Shown here: positions 36,139 to 44,606 of the stretch, piece after piece
Layout: every line of letters begins with the position of its first letter
How positions within the stretch are numbered: position 1 is the first letter of the stretch
Source: Roseovarius sp.
GTDB taxonomy: Bacteria; Pseudomonadota; Alphaproteobacteria; Rhodobacterales; Rhodobacteraceae
Length of the DNA: 64,000 nucleotides
Direction of reading: 5' to 3'
NCBI GenBank assembly: GCA_002720475.1
Contig: PBIL01000005.1
Coordinates: forward strand, 1 to 64,000
The notes under the pieces: model-generated
Database searches by the model: none
Seen by the model: the letters and a program-made list of their open reading frames with translations, nothing else
Told to the model about the DNA's origin: nothing
Made by a program: the position numbers and the translations under genes

Positions 36139-37035
36139 ATGCGCGAGGCGACCAAGGGGATCATCGCACTTGTGCTGACCTGCACGGTCTGGGGGCTGTC
36201 CGGCATCTACTACAAGCTGCTCGCGCATGTGCCGCCCATCGAGATCCTCGCGCATCGCACGCTCTGGTCGCTCGTCTTCTTCGCCGCGGCGCTGGCGGTG
36301 CAGGGCAGGCTCGGCGCGCTCGGGGGGGCCATCGGCACACAGCGCGCGCTGCTGCTGACGGCGCTTGCGGCGCTGATGATCTCGACCAACTGGTTCGTCT
36401 TCATCACCTCGATCCAGATGGGCCGCGCGATGGAGGCATCGCTTGGCTATTACGTCTTCCCGCTGGTGGCGGTGCTTCTGGGCGCGGTGGTCCTGAAGGA
36501 ACGGCTTGGCATCGCGCAGCGACTGGCGGTGGCGCTGGCGGCGCTGGCCGTGGTCACGCTCTCGCTCGGGCTTGGCGTGCCCCCCTGGATCGCGCTGATC
36601 CTGTCCTTGAGCTTCGGTCTCTACGGCCTTGTGAAAAAGGGGCTTTCGGTCGGTCCCGTCGTCTCGGTCACGGCCGAGGTTCTGCTGCTTGCGCCGGCTG
36701 CCCTGATCGTCTTGTGGCTGGCCCATGCGGATGGCGGCGGGGCCTTCGGCAGCTCCTGGCGCGACAGCGGGCTGCTGGCCTTCTCGGGGCTTCTGACCGG
36801 GGCCCCTCTGATCCTCTTCAGCTATGCCACCAGGCGGATCACCCTGGCCACGGTGGGGCTGGTGCAATACCTCAACCCGACGCTTCAATTTCTCGTCGCA
36901 ACCTTCTGGTTTCTGGAGCCGTTCAGCCCGTGGCACGCAATCGCGTTCGGGATGATCTGGACGGCGCTTGCGATCTACACCGCGGCAAGCTGGCGTCAGG
37001 ACAGGGCGGCCCGCAGGGCAGTGCTCAAATCCTGA
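36139..37035 (+). CDS. rarD: RarD-type EamA permease
   Basis: 298-residue inner-membrane protein with ten helices in two EamA halves. GIIALVLTCTVWGLSGIYYK and EILAHRTLWSLVFF at the start and QYLNPTLQFLVATFWFLEPF near the end are typical of RarD proteins. Substrate unknown. The ATG at 36139 follows GGAAGGGGCGGGCCGG. The last 40 bases overlap the 3' end of the convergent LOG gene. Confidence 0.88.
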   Translation: MREATKGIIALVLTCTVWGLSGIYYKLLAHVPPIEILAHRTLWSLVFFAAALAVQGRLGALGGAIGTQRALLLTALAALMISTNWFVFITSIQMGRAMEASLGYYVFPLVAVLLGAVVLKERLGIAQRLAVALAALAVVTLSLGLGVPPWIALILSLSFGLYGLVKKGLSVGPVVSVTAEVLLLAPAALIVLWLAHADGGGAFGSSWRDSGLLAFSGLLTGAPLILFSYATRRITLATVGLVQYLNPTLQFLVATFWFLEPFSPWHAIAFGMIWTALAIYTAASWRQDRAARRAVLKS

Positions 37036-37547
37036 ACGCTGTCAATCGGTTGGATGAAAGCTTTCAAGCTGTCATCGGCAAAGCCCTCGGCGATGACATG
37101 CTCGACAAGCCGCATGAGTTCAGTCCAGTAACCTTCCGTGTTCAAGAGAAATATCGGTTTGTCATGAAGTCCGAGCTGGCGCCAGGTCAGGACCTCGAAG
37201 AACTCGTCGAGCGACCCCGCGCCGCCCGGCAGCATCACCACGGCATGCGAATTCATGAACATGACCTTCTTGCGCTCGTGCATGGTCTCGGTCACGACAT
37301 GGCGGGTCAGGTCGCGCTTGCCCACTTCGCGGCGCACCAGGTGCTCGGGGATCACGCCCATGGTGGCCCCGCCCGCCGCCTGGGCGGCGCGCGCCACCAC
37401 CCCCATCAGCCCGACATCGCCCGCGCCGTAGACAAGCTGCCAGCCGTTTTCGGCCAGCATCCGGCCGGTTGCCGCGGCATCGGCGGCATAGGCGGGGCGG
37501 GCTCCGGGCCGTGCGCCGCAAAAGACACAGACGGCATGTTGTGGCAT
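36996..37547 (-). CDS. LOG-family nucleoside 5'-monophosphate phosphoribohydrolase (TIGR00730)
   Basis: 183-residue Rossmann-like enzyme that hydrolyses nucleotides (including cytokinin-type) to base and ribose 5-phosphate. [10 protein letters not shown] at the N-terminus, [13 protein letters not shown], and the catalytic [12 protein letters not shown] are present (consensus PGGxGTxxE). Start ATG 37547 has GGAG 7 bases upstream. Antisense overlap of 40 bases with rarD 3' end. Confidence 0.9.
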   Translation of the reverse strand: MPQHAVCVFCGARPGARPAYAADAAATGRMLAENGWQLVYGAGDVGLMGVVARAAQAAGGATMGVIPEHLVRREVGKRDLTRHVVTETMHERKKVMFMNSHAVVMLPGGAGSLDEFFEVLTWRQLGLHDKPIFLLNTEGYWTELMRLVEHVIAEGFADDSLKAFIQPIDSVQDLSTALRAALS

Positions 37548-37576
37548 CGCTGCGCTCCGGCACAAGAAGGGTTGCT

Positions 37577-37605
37577 TTGACCCGTGATAGCCTTGTTGAT
37601 ATGCT
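37577..37605 (+). promoter_or_regulatory. sigma-70-like promoter of the LysM gene
   Basis: TTGACC (37577-37582) and TATGCT (37600-37605) with exactly 17 bases between. Transcription would start near 37612, which rules out the in-frame ATG at 37601 and supports a start at 37637 or 37649. Confidence 0.55.
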
Positions 37606-37636
37606 CTCGCAACCGGGCGGTTGGTCCGGGCGGGGG

Positions 37637-39112
37637 ATGGCTGAAAAGATGAGGAAATTCATAGGTTTGGGAGCGGGGCCCGTGCTGGGGATCGCGGGGG
37701 CCGTTACCGCCGGGGCGGTGGCGCTCGGGATCTACCTGGACGCGCAGCGTGACTCGGGGCAGGCCCCGGAGCCGCCCGCCGGAACCGCGGCCCTTCCCGC
37801 CGCGCCCGAGGCAGGTGGTGCGCCAGAGCCCTTGCCGGCCCCCGTGACAGCCGTGACAAAGGCCGCCCCTGCGCCGGTGCCCGCCCCCCCGAAACCCGAC
37901 CCCGGACCAGAGACCGCTACGGGCGGCCCGCCCGAGCGGAAGGTCCTCCCTCCGCCCGAATCCGATCCGCTACCCGTCACCGCCGCGCCAGCGACGCCCC
38001 CGCCACCCGCGATCGACACGTTCCGGCTCGAACCGGACGGCGAGATGATCGTCGCCGGACGGGCCGCGCCGGGCGGATCGGTGGCGATCCTCGTGGACGA
38101 GGCGCGGCTCGGGCTGGCGCAGGCGGACGGAACGGGCAAGTTCGTGGCCTTTCTGGAGCTGCCCCCGGCCGAGGTCGCCCGCGCGCTGAGCCTCGCGCTT
38201 CTGCTCCCCGACGGGGGGGAGCTGCGCTCGCGCGACGAGATCCTGATCGCGCCCACGCCCCGCCCGGTCGCCCTGGCAGAGGCCGCACCCGAATCCGGGC
38301 CGGAACCCGGATCGCGGCCGGAACAGGCGGCGGCCGATCCCGCGCAGGTTCCGACCGAACCGGTTCCCGAAACGGGCCGGGCGATGGCGGAAGAGGCCGC
38401 ACCGCCTGCCGAGACCGGCACGGAAGAGCCGGGCGAGGCGATCGCGAGCGCCGCGCCGCAGCCAACCCCCGCGACCGCCGCGCCCGAGGCCCCGCCCACG
38501 CCCGAGGCCCGTCCGGACGGGACCGCCGCGCCCGCGCCCGGTACGCCGCCCGCGCCGCCGCCCGCGCCCGCAACCCCCACGGTGATCCTGTCGAACGAGG
38601 AGGGCGTGCGCGTGCTTCAGGCCCCCGCCGCGCCGGGGCCGCAGGTTCAGGCCGTGGCACTCGATTCCATCAGCTACTCGGAGACCGGCGAGGTGGAGCT
38701 TGCCGGTCGCGCCTCGCTGTCCGAAGGATTCGTGCGGATCTATATCGACAACCGGCCCGTCACCACCTCGCGCATCGCCGAGGATGGCAGCTGGCGCAGC
38801 GATCTGCCGGATGTCGATGGCGGCGTCTATACCCTGCGCGTGGACGAGGTCAGCCCGGAGGGCGCGGTCGCCTCGCGCATCGAGACGCCGTTCAAGCGCG
38901 AAGAGCCGCGCCTGCTGGCAACGCGCGACGGCAGGCCGGAGCCGCCGCAAATGTCCGTGGTGACGGTGCAGCCCGGCTCGACCCTCTGGGCGATCTCGCG
39001 CGAACGCTATGGCAGGGGCATTCTCTATGTGCGCGTCTTCGAGGCCAACAGGGACCGCATCCGCGATCCCGACCTGATCTATCCCGGACAGGTGTTCGAG
39101 CTGCCGGACTGA
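37637..39112 (+). CDS. LysM-domain cell-envelope protein with Pro/Ala-rich linkers
   Basis: 491 residues. A membrane anchor or uncleaved signal lies at about 9-30, then a long Pro/Ala/Glu-rich linker, a small beta domain ([22 protein letters not shown], about 132-210), a second linker to about 315, another Ig-like repeat ([23 protein letters not shown]), and a C-terminal LysM at about 445-491 ([19 protein letters not shown]). LysM binds peptidoglycan, so the protein probably spans the periplasm as a tether. Start 37637 (GTCCGGGCGGGGG upstream) or 37649. Confidence 0.85.
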   Translation: MAEKMRKFIGLGAGPVLGIAGAVTAGAVALGIYLDAQRDSGQAPEPPAGTAALPAAPEAGGAPEPLPAPVTAVTKAAPAPVPAPPKPDPGPETATGGPPERKVLPPPESDPLPVTAAPATPPPPAIDTFRLEPDGEMIVAGRAAPGGSVAILVDEARLGLAQADGTGKFVAFLELPPAEVARALSLALLLPDGGELRSRDEILIAPTPRPVALAEAAPESGPEPGSRPEQAAADPAQVPTEPVPETGRAMAEEAAPPAETGTEEPGEAIASAAPQPTPATAAPEAPPTPEARPDGTAAPAPGTPPAPPPAPATPTVILSNEEGVRVLQAPAAPGPQVQAVALDSISYSETGEVELAGRASLSEGFVRIYIDNRPVTTSRIAEDGSWRSDLPDVDGGVYTLRVDEVSPEGAVASRIETPFKREEPRLLATRDGRPEPPQMSVVTVQPGSTLWAISRERYGRGILYVRVFEANRDRIRDPDLIYPGQVFELPD

Positions 39113-39178
39113 GCCGCCGCTCTGGTCTTCCCCGTGCGGCGGGGCTATCTGTGGCCCGCGCAAGCGAAAAGGCCAGCG

Positions 39179-40996
39179 ATGCAGGACGATCCCCCCCCGA
39201 GCGACACCACCGCCAGCGGCTGGCGCACGATCCGGCGCGTCGCGCCCTATCTCTGGCCCGAGGGACAGGGATGGGTGAAGCGGCGCGTGGTGGTCTCGCT
39301 CATGCTGCTCGTGGCGGCCAAGCTCGTCTCGGTGATCACGCCGTTCTTCTACAAGGCCGCGGTCGATGCGCTGGCGGGCGAGGGGCGGGAGGCGGCCTGG
39401 ATGCTCGGGGCGGGGGCCATCGGCCTGACCGTCGCCTATGGCATGGCGCGGCTGATGAACGTGGGCTTTCAGCAGCTGCGCGATGCGGTCTTTGCCAAGG
39501 TGGGCCAGCGCGCGCTGCGCCGCCTCGCGCTTCAGACCTTCGAACATATCCACGCACTCTCGCTCTCCTATCACCTGACGCGCCGGACCGGCGGGCTCAG
39601 CCGGATCATCGAGCGCGGGGTGAAGGGCGTGGATTTCCTGCTGCGCTTCCTGATCTTCTCCATCGGTCCGCTGATCCTCGAACTGCTGCTGGTGGGGATC
39701 ATCCTCTGGGTGCTCTTCGATTTCTGGTATCTGGCGGTGGTGGCGGGGGTGATCGCGGCCTATGTCGCCTTTACCTTCAAGGTCACGGAATGGCGCGTGC
39801 GGCTTCGCCGCGAGATGAACGACCAGGACACCGACGCCAACCAGAAGGCGATCGACAGCCTTCTGAACTACGAGACGGTCAAGTATTTCGGGGCCGAGGC
39901 GCGCGAGGCGGCACGCTATGACGGCGCGATGGCGGGCTATGAGCGCGCGGCGCTTCTGACCGCCTATTCGCTGGCCATGCTGAATTTCGGCCAGTCCTTC
40001 CTCATCACCGGCGGGCTGGTGGCGGTGATGGTCATGGCCGCCATGGGCGTGCAGGCCGGAACGCTGACGGTGGGCGATTTCGTCATGGTCAACGCCTACA
40101 TGATCCAGATCACCATGCCGCTCAATTTCCTCGGGACGGTCTACCGCGAGATCCGTCAGGCGCTGGTGGACATGGGCGAGATGTTCGACCTGCTCGAACA
40201 GCCCGCCGACGTGACCGACCGGCCCGGCGCGCGGCCGCTGCGGGTGGCGGGCGCGCATGTCCGCTTCGACGCGGTGGAATTCGGCTATGATCCCGCGCGG
40301 CCCATCCTGAAGGGCGTCACGCTGGACGTTCCGGCCGGGCAGACGGTGGCCGTGGTCGGCCCCTCGGGCTCTGGCAAGTCCACCATCGGGCGGCTGCTCT
40401 TCCGATTTTACGACGTGCAGGGCGGGGCGGTCATCATCGACGGGCAGGATATCCGCGAGGTCACGCAGGACAGCCTGCACGCCGCCATCGGCGTCGTGCC
40501 GCAGGACACGGTGCTCTTCAACGACACGATCGGCTACAACATCGCCTACGGGCGCGGCGACGTGAGCCGGGCCGAGATCGAGGCGGCGGCGCGCGCCGCG
40601 CAGATCCACGATTTCATCGCCAGACTGCCAGACGGGTATGACACGCAAGTGGGCGAGCGCGGGCTCAAGCTCTCGGGCGGCGAGAAACAGCGCGTCGGGA
40701 TCGCGCGCACGCTGCTCAAGAACCCGCCGATCCTGCTTCTGGACGAGGCGACGAGCGCGCTTGACACCGAGACCGAGCGCGACATCCAGCAGGCGCTGGC
40801 GCGCGCCGCCGAGGGGCGCACGGTGATCATGATCGCGCATCGCCTCTCGACGGTGGCGGGCGCGGATCGTATCGTGGTGCTCGAAGAGGGGCGCGTGGTG
40901 GAGGAGGGCAGCCATGCCGGGCTTCTCGCGCGCCAGGGCCGTTACGCCGCGCTGTGGCAAAGGCAATCGCGCGAGGAGAGCGGGGCGGCGGCCTGA
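39179..40996 (+). CDS. Atm1/ABCB7-type ABC exporter
   Basis: 605-residue half-transporter: six-helix membrane domain at about 35-335, nucleotide-binding domain with Walker A GPSGSGKST (394-402), LSGGEKQRVGIA and DEAT Walker B, then the H-loop His in MIAHRLST. The segment NYETVKYFGAE (230-240) is a hallmark of the mitochondrial Atm1/bacterial homologue branch, which exports glutathione-bound sulfur or metal species. The cytoplasmic N-terminus is 30 residues. Start 39179; an upstream GTG adds 15 residues with no better site. Confidence 0.92.
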   Translation: MQDDPPPSDTTASGWRTIRRVAPYLWPEGQGWVKRRVVVSLMLLVAAKLVSVITPFFYKAAVDALAGEGREAAWMLGAGAIGLTVAYGMARLMNVGFQQLRDAVFAKVGQRALRRLALQTFEHIHALSLSYHLTRRTGGLSRIIERGVKGVDFLLRFLIFSIGPLILELLLVGIILWVLFDFWYLAVVAGVIAAYVAFTFKVTEWRVRLRREMNDQDTDANQKAIDSLLNYETVKYFGAEAREAARYDGAMAGYERAALLTAYSLAMLNFGQSFLITGGLVAVMVMAAMGVQAGTLTVGDFVMVNAYMIQITMPLNFLGTVYREIRQALVDMGEMFDLLEQPADVTDRPGARPLRVAGAHVRFDAVEFGYDPARPILKGVTLDVPAGQTVAVVGPSGSGKSTIGRLLFRFYDVQGGAVIIDGQDIREVTQDSLHAAIGVVPQDTVLFNDTIGYNIAYGRGDVSRAEIEAAARAAQIHDFIARLPDGYDTQVGERGLKLSGGEKQRVGIARTLLKNPPILLLDEATSALDTETERDIQQALARAAEGRTVIMIAHRLSTVAGADRIVVLEEGRVVEEGSHAGLLARQGRYAALWQRQSREESGAAA

Positions 40997-41061
40997 ACCT
41001 GTCACATCGGTTTTACGAAAGCGGGCTAAACCGCCCCTAGATGTGCGGAGATATCGAGGGC

Positions 41062-41089
41062 TTGCCAGCCAGACGCCACGATATATAGT
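41062..41089 (+). promoter_or_regulatory. sigma-70-like promoter of the HNH gene
   Basis: TTGCCA (41062-41067) and TATAGT (41084-41089), each one base from consensus, are separated by 16 bases. The likely start site is about 40 bases before the HNH gene start. Confidence 0.55.
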
Positions 41090-41134
41090 AGCACTTGAGA
41101 GGATGGGCGAGGGCCGCGAAAGAGGCGAGACGCG

Positions 41135-41719
41135 ATGGACGGAGAGTTCAGAACCGAGTTCGTGAGAGAGCCCGCCGCGCTGCGTCATTTCCCGGCGCTG
41201 GTGCTCAACGCGGACTATCGCCCGCTCTCCTACTATCCGCTCTCGCTCTGGACCTGGCAGGAGGCGATCAAGGCGGTCTGTTCCGACCGGGTCGATATCG
41301 TTGCCGAATACGACCATTTCGTTCACAGTCCGAGTACCGCGATACGGATACCCTCGGTGATCGTCCTGAGGGATTTCGTGAAACCTCAGAAGCGCGTGGC
41401 CTTCACGCGCTTCAATTTATTTCTGAGGGACGAATTCCGCTGCCAGTATTGCGGTTCGAAGGGCGATCTGACCTTCGATCATGTCGTGCCGCGCGCCCGC
41501 GGCGGTCGCACGAGCTGGGAAAACGTGGTGGCCGCCTGTTCGCCCTGCAACCTGCGCAAGGGTGCGCGCAGCCTGAGGCAGGCGGGCATGAACCTGCGCA
41601 AGCCGCCGCGCGCGCCGGGGGCCGAGGAATTGCGCAACATGGGGCGCAAGTTCCCGCCCAACCATCTGCACGAAAGCTGGCTCGATTTCCTCTACTGGGA
41701 TGCCGAGCTGGAGGCCTGA
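41135..41719 (+). CDS. HNH endonuclease-family protein
   Basis: 194 residues. The N-terminal half (ALVLNADYRPLSYYPLSLWTWQEAIKA-type region, about 22-50) is characteristic of the widespread chromosomal HNH family. The HNH motif follows at about 105-145: CQYCG, LTFDHVVPRARGG, WENVVAACSPCNLRKG, giving two CxxC zinc pairs and the catalytic His. It has its own promoter and is not next to restriction or phage genes, so it is a core gene of unknown role. Confidence 0.88.
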   Translation: MDGEFRTEFVREPAALRHFPALVLNADYRPLSYYPLSLWTWQEAIKAVCSDRVDIVAEYDHFVHSPSTAIRIPSVIVLRDFVKPQKRVAFTRFNLFLRDEFRCQYCGSKGDLTFDHVVPRARGGRTSWENVVAACSPCNLRKGARSLRQAGMNLRKPPRAPGAEELRNMGRKFPPNHLHESWLDFLYWDAELEA

Positions 41720-41789
41720 GCGCATTGCCGGTTGACCGCTGCGCGTTTCGGGCTAACCTGCCGTCACATTCTCGGAAAGCTAAAGTTGG

Positions 41790-41799
41790 GAAACGTTTC
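41790..41799 (+). promoter_or_regulatory. palindrome GAAACGTTTC upstream of the amidohydrolase
   Basis: Perfect 10-bp palindrome with the AAACGTTT core seen in many LacI-family operators, 21 bases before the amidohydrolase ATG, where a bound protein would block transcription or translation. A TTGACC lies about 55 bases upstream but I see no matching -10. No regulator gene is adjacent. Confidence 0.35.
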
Positions 41800-41820
41800 T
41801 AGGGTCTGGAGAGTTTGCAC

Positions 41821-43272
41821 ATGTGCCAAATATGTAACACTGCGGCGGCGCGCGGCACCGTTGATTTCTGCCTTTGCGGCGCCCCCCTCACACAGGCGGC
41901 CTTTGCCCGGATAGAGGCCGATCTGCGGCGGCGCGAGATGCTGGGCGGCCTGGCGGCCGTCACCGGGCTTTTCGCCGGTTTCGGCCTGACACCCGGATGG
42001 GCCGAGGGGGTGGATGCCGATCAACCCGTCCTGCTGGGCAACCTGCGCTTTTTCGATGGCCAGACCCTGGCCATGCAGTCGGGCCGTGACATCCTCATAG
42101 AGAACGGTCGGATTGCCGCGCTGGTTCCGGCGGGGCAGGGGCCCGAGGGCGCGCGGCGCATCGATTGCGGCGGTCGCGCGGTCATTCCCGGCCTGATCGA
42201 CGCGCATTGGCACTCCACGCTGGTGGGGGTGACGCAGCTTCAGGCGATGGCCGCGGATATCGGTTTCGTGCATCTGATGGCCGGGCGGCAGGCGGGCGCG
42301 ACCCTGATGCGCGGCTTTACCACGGTGCGCGATGTGGGCGGGCCGGCCTTCGGCCTGAAGCTGGCGATCGACCGGGGCGTGGTGGCCGGGCCGCGCATCC
42401 TGGCCGCGGGTGCGATGATCACCCAGACCTCGGGCCATGGCGATTTCCGCATGCTGGGAGACCTGCCGCGCACGGATGGTGATCTCAGCTATGCCGAAAA
42501 GGTCGGCGTGGGGGCCATCGCCGATGGCCGCGCCGAAGTGCTGCGGCGCACGCGCGAGCAACTGATGAAGGGCGCGAGCCAGATCAAGATCATGGCCGGG
42601 GGCGGAGTGACCTCGCTCTACGATCCGCTCGAAAGCGTGCAGTTCACCGAGGACGAGATGCGCGCCGCGGTCGAGGCAGCGGCCGACTGGGGCACCTATG
42701 TCTGCGCCCATGTCTATGTCTCCGCGGGCATTCAACGCTGCCTGCGGGCCGGGGTGCGCTCCATCGAGCACGGGCAGCTGGCCGATCTGGAAACCGTGCG
42801 GATGATGCGCGAGGAAGGGGCCTGGTGGTCGATCCAGCCCTTCCTGGGCGATGAGGATGCCAACCCCAAGAGCGATCCCGTGCAGATTGCCAAACAGGAG
42901 GCGGTCGCAGGCGGCACGGTGCAGGCTTTCGAGATGGGCCGTGCCGAAGGCGTCAGCATGGCCTTCGGCACCGATATCCTGATGAACCCGGCAGGGGCCG
43001 CGTCGCAGGGCCGCCAGCTTGCCAAGCTCACCCGCTTCATGCCGCCGCTCGAGGCGCTGCGCATGGCCACGGGGGCGGCGGGCGAGCTGCTGGCCATGTC
43101 CGGGGCGCGCGCCTCCTATGACGGGCGGCTCGGGGTGATCGCGCCGGGGGCCTTTGCCGATCTTCTCGTGGTGACGGGCAATCCCGAGGCGGGGCTAGAC
43201 TGGCTCGACCAGCCGGAAACCAGCATCGCGCTCATCATGAAGGGCGGCAAGATCGTGAAGGAGGCGTTGTGA
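41821..43272 (+). CDS. exported metal-dependent amidohydrolase (imidazolonepropionase-like)
   Basis: 483 residues. The N-terminus is unusual: MCQICNTAAARGTVDFCLCG, four Cys within 20 residues, then RRREMLGGLAAVTGLFAGFG at about 36-55, which looks like a twin-arginine or Sec leader, ending before GVDADQ. The amidohydrolase domain has HWH (DAHWHSTL), Lys in QIKIMAGGG, His in YVCAHVY, SIEHGQ and Asp in AFGTDIL. Start ATG 41821 follows GGAGAG. Substrate unknown; it is coupled to the beta-barrel-like gene next. Confidence 0.85.
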   Translation: MCQICNTAAARGTVDFCLCGAPLTQAAFARIEADLRRREMLGGLAAVTGLFAGFGLTPGWAEGVDADQPVLLGNLRFFDGQTLAMQSGRDILIENGRIAALVPAGQGPEGARRIDCGGRAVIPGLIDAHWHSTLVGVTQLQAMAADIGFVHLMAGRQAGATLMRGFTTVRDVGGPAFGLKLAIDRGVVAGPRILAAGAMITQTSGHGDFRMLGDLPRTDGDLSYAEKVGVGAIADGRAEVLRRTREQLMKGASQIKIMAGGGVTSLYDPLESVQFTEDEMRAAVEAAADWGTYVCAHVYVSAGIQRCLRAGVRSIEHGQLADLETVRMMREEGAWWSIQPFLGDEDANPKSDPVQIAKQEAVAGGTVQAFEMGRAEGVSMAFGTDILMNPAGAASQGRQLAKLTRFMPPLEALRMATGAAGELLAMSGARASYDGRLGVIAPGAFADLLVVTGNPEAGLDWLDQPETSIALIMKGGKIVKEAL

Positions 43273-43997
43273 GGCTGGCGCGCATCGTTCTGCTGGGACT
43301 CGTCTGCAGCCTTGCCCGGCCCGCGGCGGCGCAGGACCGGGTTTTCCAGATCACGCCCTATCTGTGGGGCATCGGCGTCGGCGGCACGGTGCGCCCGCTC
43401 GCGGGGGGGCCGTCTCTCAAGTTCAAGGAGGGGCTGTCGGACATTCTCAAGGATCTCGATAGCGCATTCTTCCTCTCCGGCCTCTTCCGCCAGGGCCGCT
43501 TCGTCGTTCTGGCCGATTACTCGGGCTCGCGCAGTTCGCGCGACGGGACCGTGCCGGGGCTCGGCCTGCCCGTCACCGGACGACTGGAGCAATCCTCCCT
43601 CACGCTGGCCGCGGGATGGCGCGCGCTGAGCAGCGAGCGGGCGACGGTGGATTACCTCGTCGGACTGCGCCACTGGGATATCGAGGCACGCGCCCGAACG
43701 CCGGTGCCGGGGCTGGCGGGAGGGCTCTCTGTCGATTTCACCGATCCGATCATCGCGGCGCGCACCAATATCCGTCTGAATGATCGCTGGTCGGTGATCG
43801 GCTACGCCGATCTGGGCGGCTTCGGCGCGGGATCGGACTGGACCGCGCAGCTTTATGCGACCGTCAACCTGAAGCTGCGTGACCGGCTCTTCGTTTCGGC
43901 AGGCTACCGGCATCTGACGGTGGATTACGACGAGGGTGGTCCCGGCTTTGACGCCACCTTCTCGGGGCCGATCCTCGGCATCAGCCTTCAGTTCTGA
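43269..43997 (+). CDS. outer-membrane beta-barrel-like protein of unknown function
   Basis: 242 residues from a GTG that overlaps the amidohydrolase stop by 4 bases. A clear signal peptide ends at PAAAQ (about 22). The rest alternates hydrophobic and polar residues with aromatic girdles and ends in Phe (ILGISLQF), as outer-membrane barrels do. It resembles porin-like proteins described as hypothetical in this bacterial family. Coupled to the amidohydrolase, it could import or anchor its substrate, but that is inference. Confidence 0.7.
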   Translation: MRLARIVLLGLVCSLARPAAAQDRVFQITPYLWGIGVGGTVRPLAGGPSLKFKEGLSDILKDLDSAFFLSGLFRQGRFVVLADYSGSRSSRDGTVPGLGLPVTGRLEQSSLTLAAGWRALSSERATVDYLVGLRHWDIEARARTPVPGLAGGLSVDFTDPIIAARTNIRLNDRWSVIGYADLGGFGAGSDWTAQLYATVNLKLRDRLFVSAGYRHLTVDYDEGGPGFDATFSGPILGISLQF

Positions 43998-44042
43998 CAG
44001 GTAAGGGAAGGTGCCGGGGGATGATCTCACCCGGCCCGTCGT

Positions 44043-44606
44043 TCAGCCCTGCGCGGGCCGTGTCGCGTCCGGTTTCGCGGCCTGCGCGGGGGCTGCCGCG
44101 GCCTGCGCCTGCGTCGTCTGTGCCTGCGCGCCGGGTTTTGGCGCACCCTTGCCGCCGGAGAGCGGATCGTCCTGGCGCTGCACCGAGCCTTCGAAATGCG
44201 CGCCCGACTCGATGGCGATGGTCTTGTGGATGATGTCGCCCTCGACCCGCGCGGTCGAGGTGAGCCGCACCTTGAGACCCCGCACGCGGCCCACGACGCG
44301 GCCGTTGATCACCACGTCATCGGCAATCACCTCGCCCTTGACGGTAGCCCCTTCGCCGACGGTCAGCAGATGCGCGCGGATATCGCCCTCGATCGTGCCC
44401 TCCACCTGGATGTCGCCGGTGGTGCGCAGGTTGCCCTGCACATGCAGATCCGAAGAGAGCACCGAGGCGGGCGGCTTCGCCTTGGGGGCCGAGGACTTGT
44501 AGTCGAGCCCGGCGTCGGGGCGGGCGCTGTCGAGACGGTTCTCGGGGGTGGGTTTCGTCTCGGCGGGCTTTTGCGCAGGTTCGTTGATCTTGCTCTTAGA
44601 AAACAT
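44043..44606 (-). CDS. bactofilin
   Basis: 187-residue polymer-forming cytoskeletal protein. A disordered N-terminus (1-45) leads to the beta-helix bactofilin core (about 48-145): VLSSDLHVQGNLRTTGDI, VEGTIEGDIRAHLLTVGEG, ATVKGEVIADDVVINGRVVG, then a Gln/Ala-rich tail. Membrane-associated scaffold for cell-wall work. It overlaps the M23 peptidase stop by 11 bases, a pairing seen widely in alphaproteobacteria. Confidence 0.93.
   Translation of the reverse strand: MFSKSKINEPAQKPAETKPTPENRLDSARPDAGLDYKSSAPKAKPPASVLSSDLHVQGNLRTTGDIQVEGTIEGDIRAHLLTVGEGATVKGEVIADDVVINGRVVGRVRGLKVRLTSTARVEGDIIHKTIAIESGAHFEGSVQRQDDPLSGGKGAPKPGAQAQTTQAQAAAAPAQAAKPDATRPAQG

Noticed and set aside
37970-41326. A 1118-codon minus-strand frame across the LysM and ABC transporter genes
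   Set aside because: It is the shadow of two well-supported plus-strand genes and has no recognisable family or ribosome site.
44013-44035. A terminator hairpin GCCGGG/CCCGGC between the convergent barrel and bactofilin genes
   Set aside because: Only 6 bp, an 11-base loop and no T-run on either strand; too weak to call.
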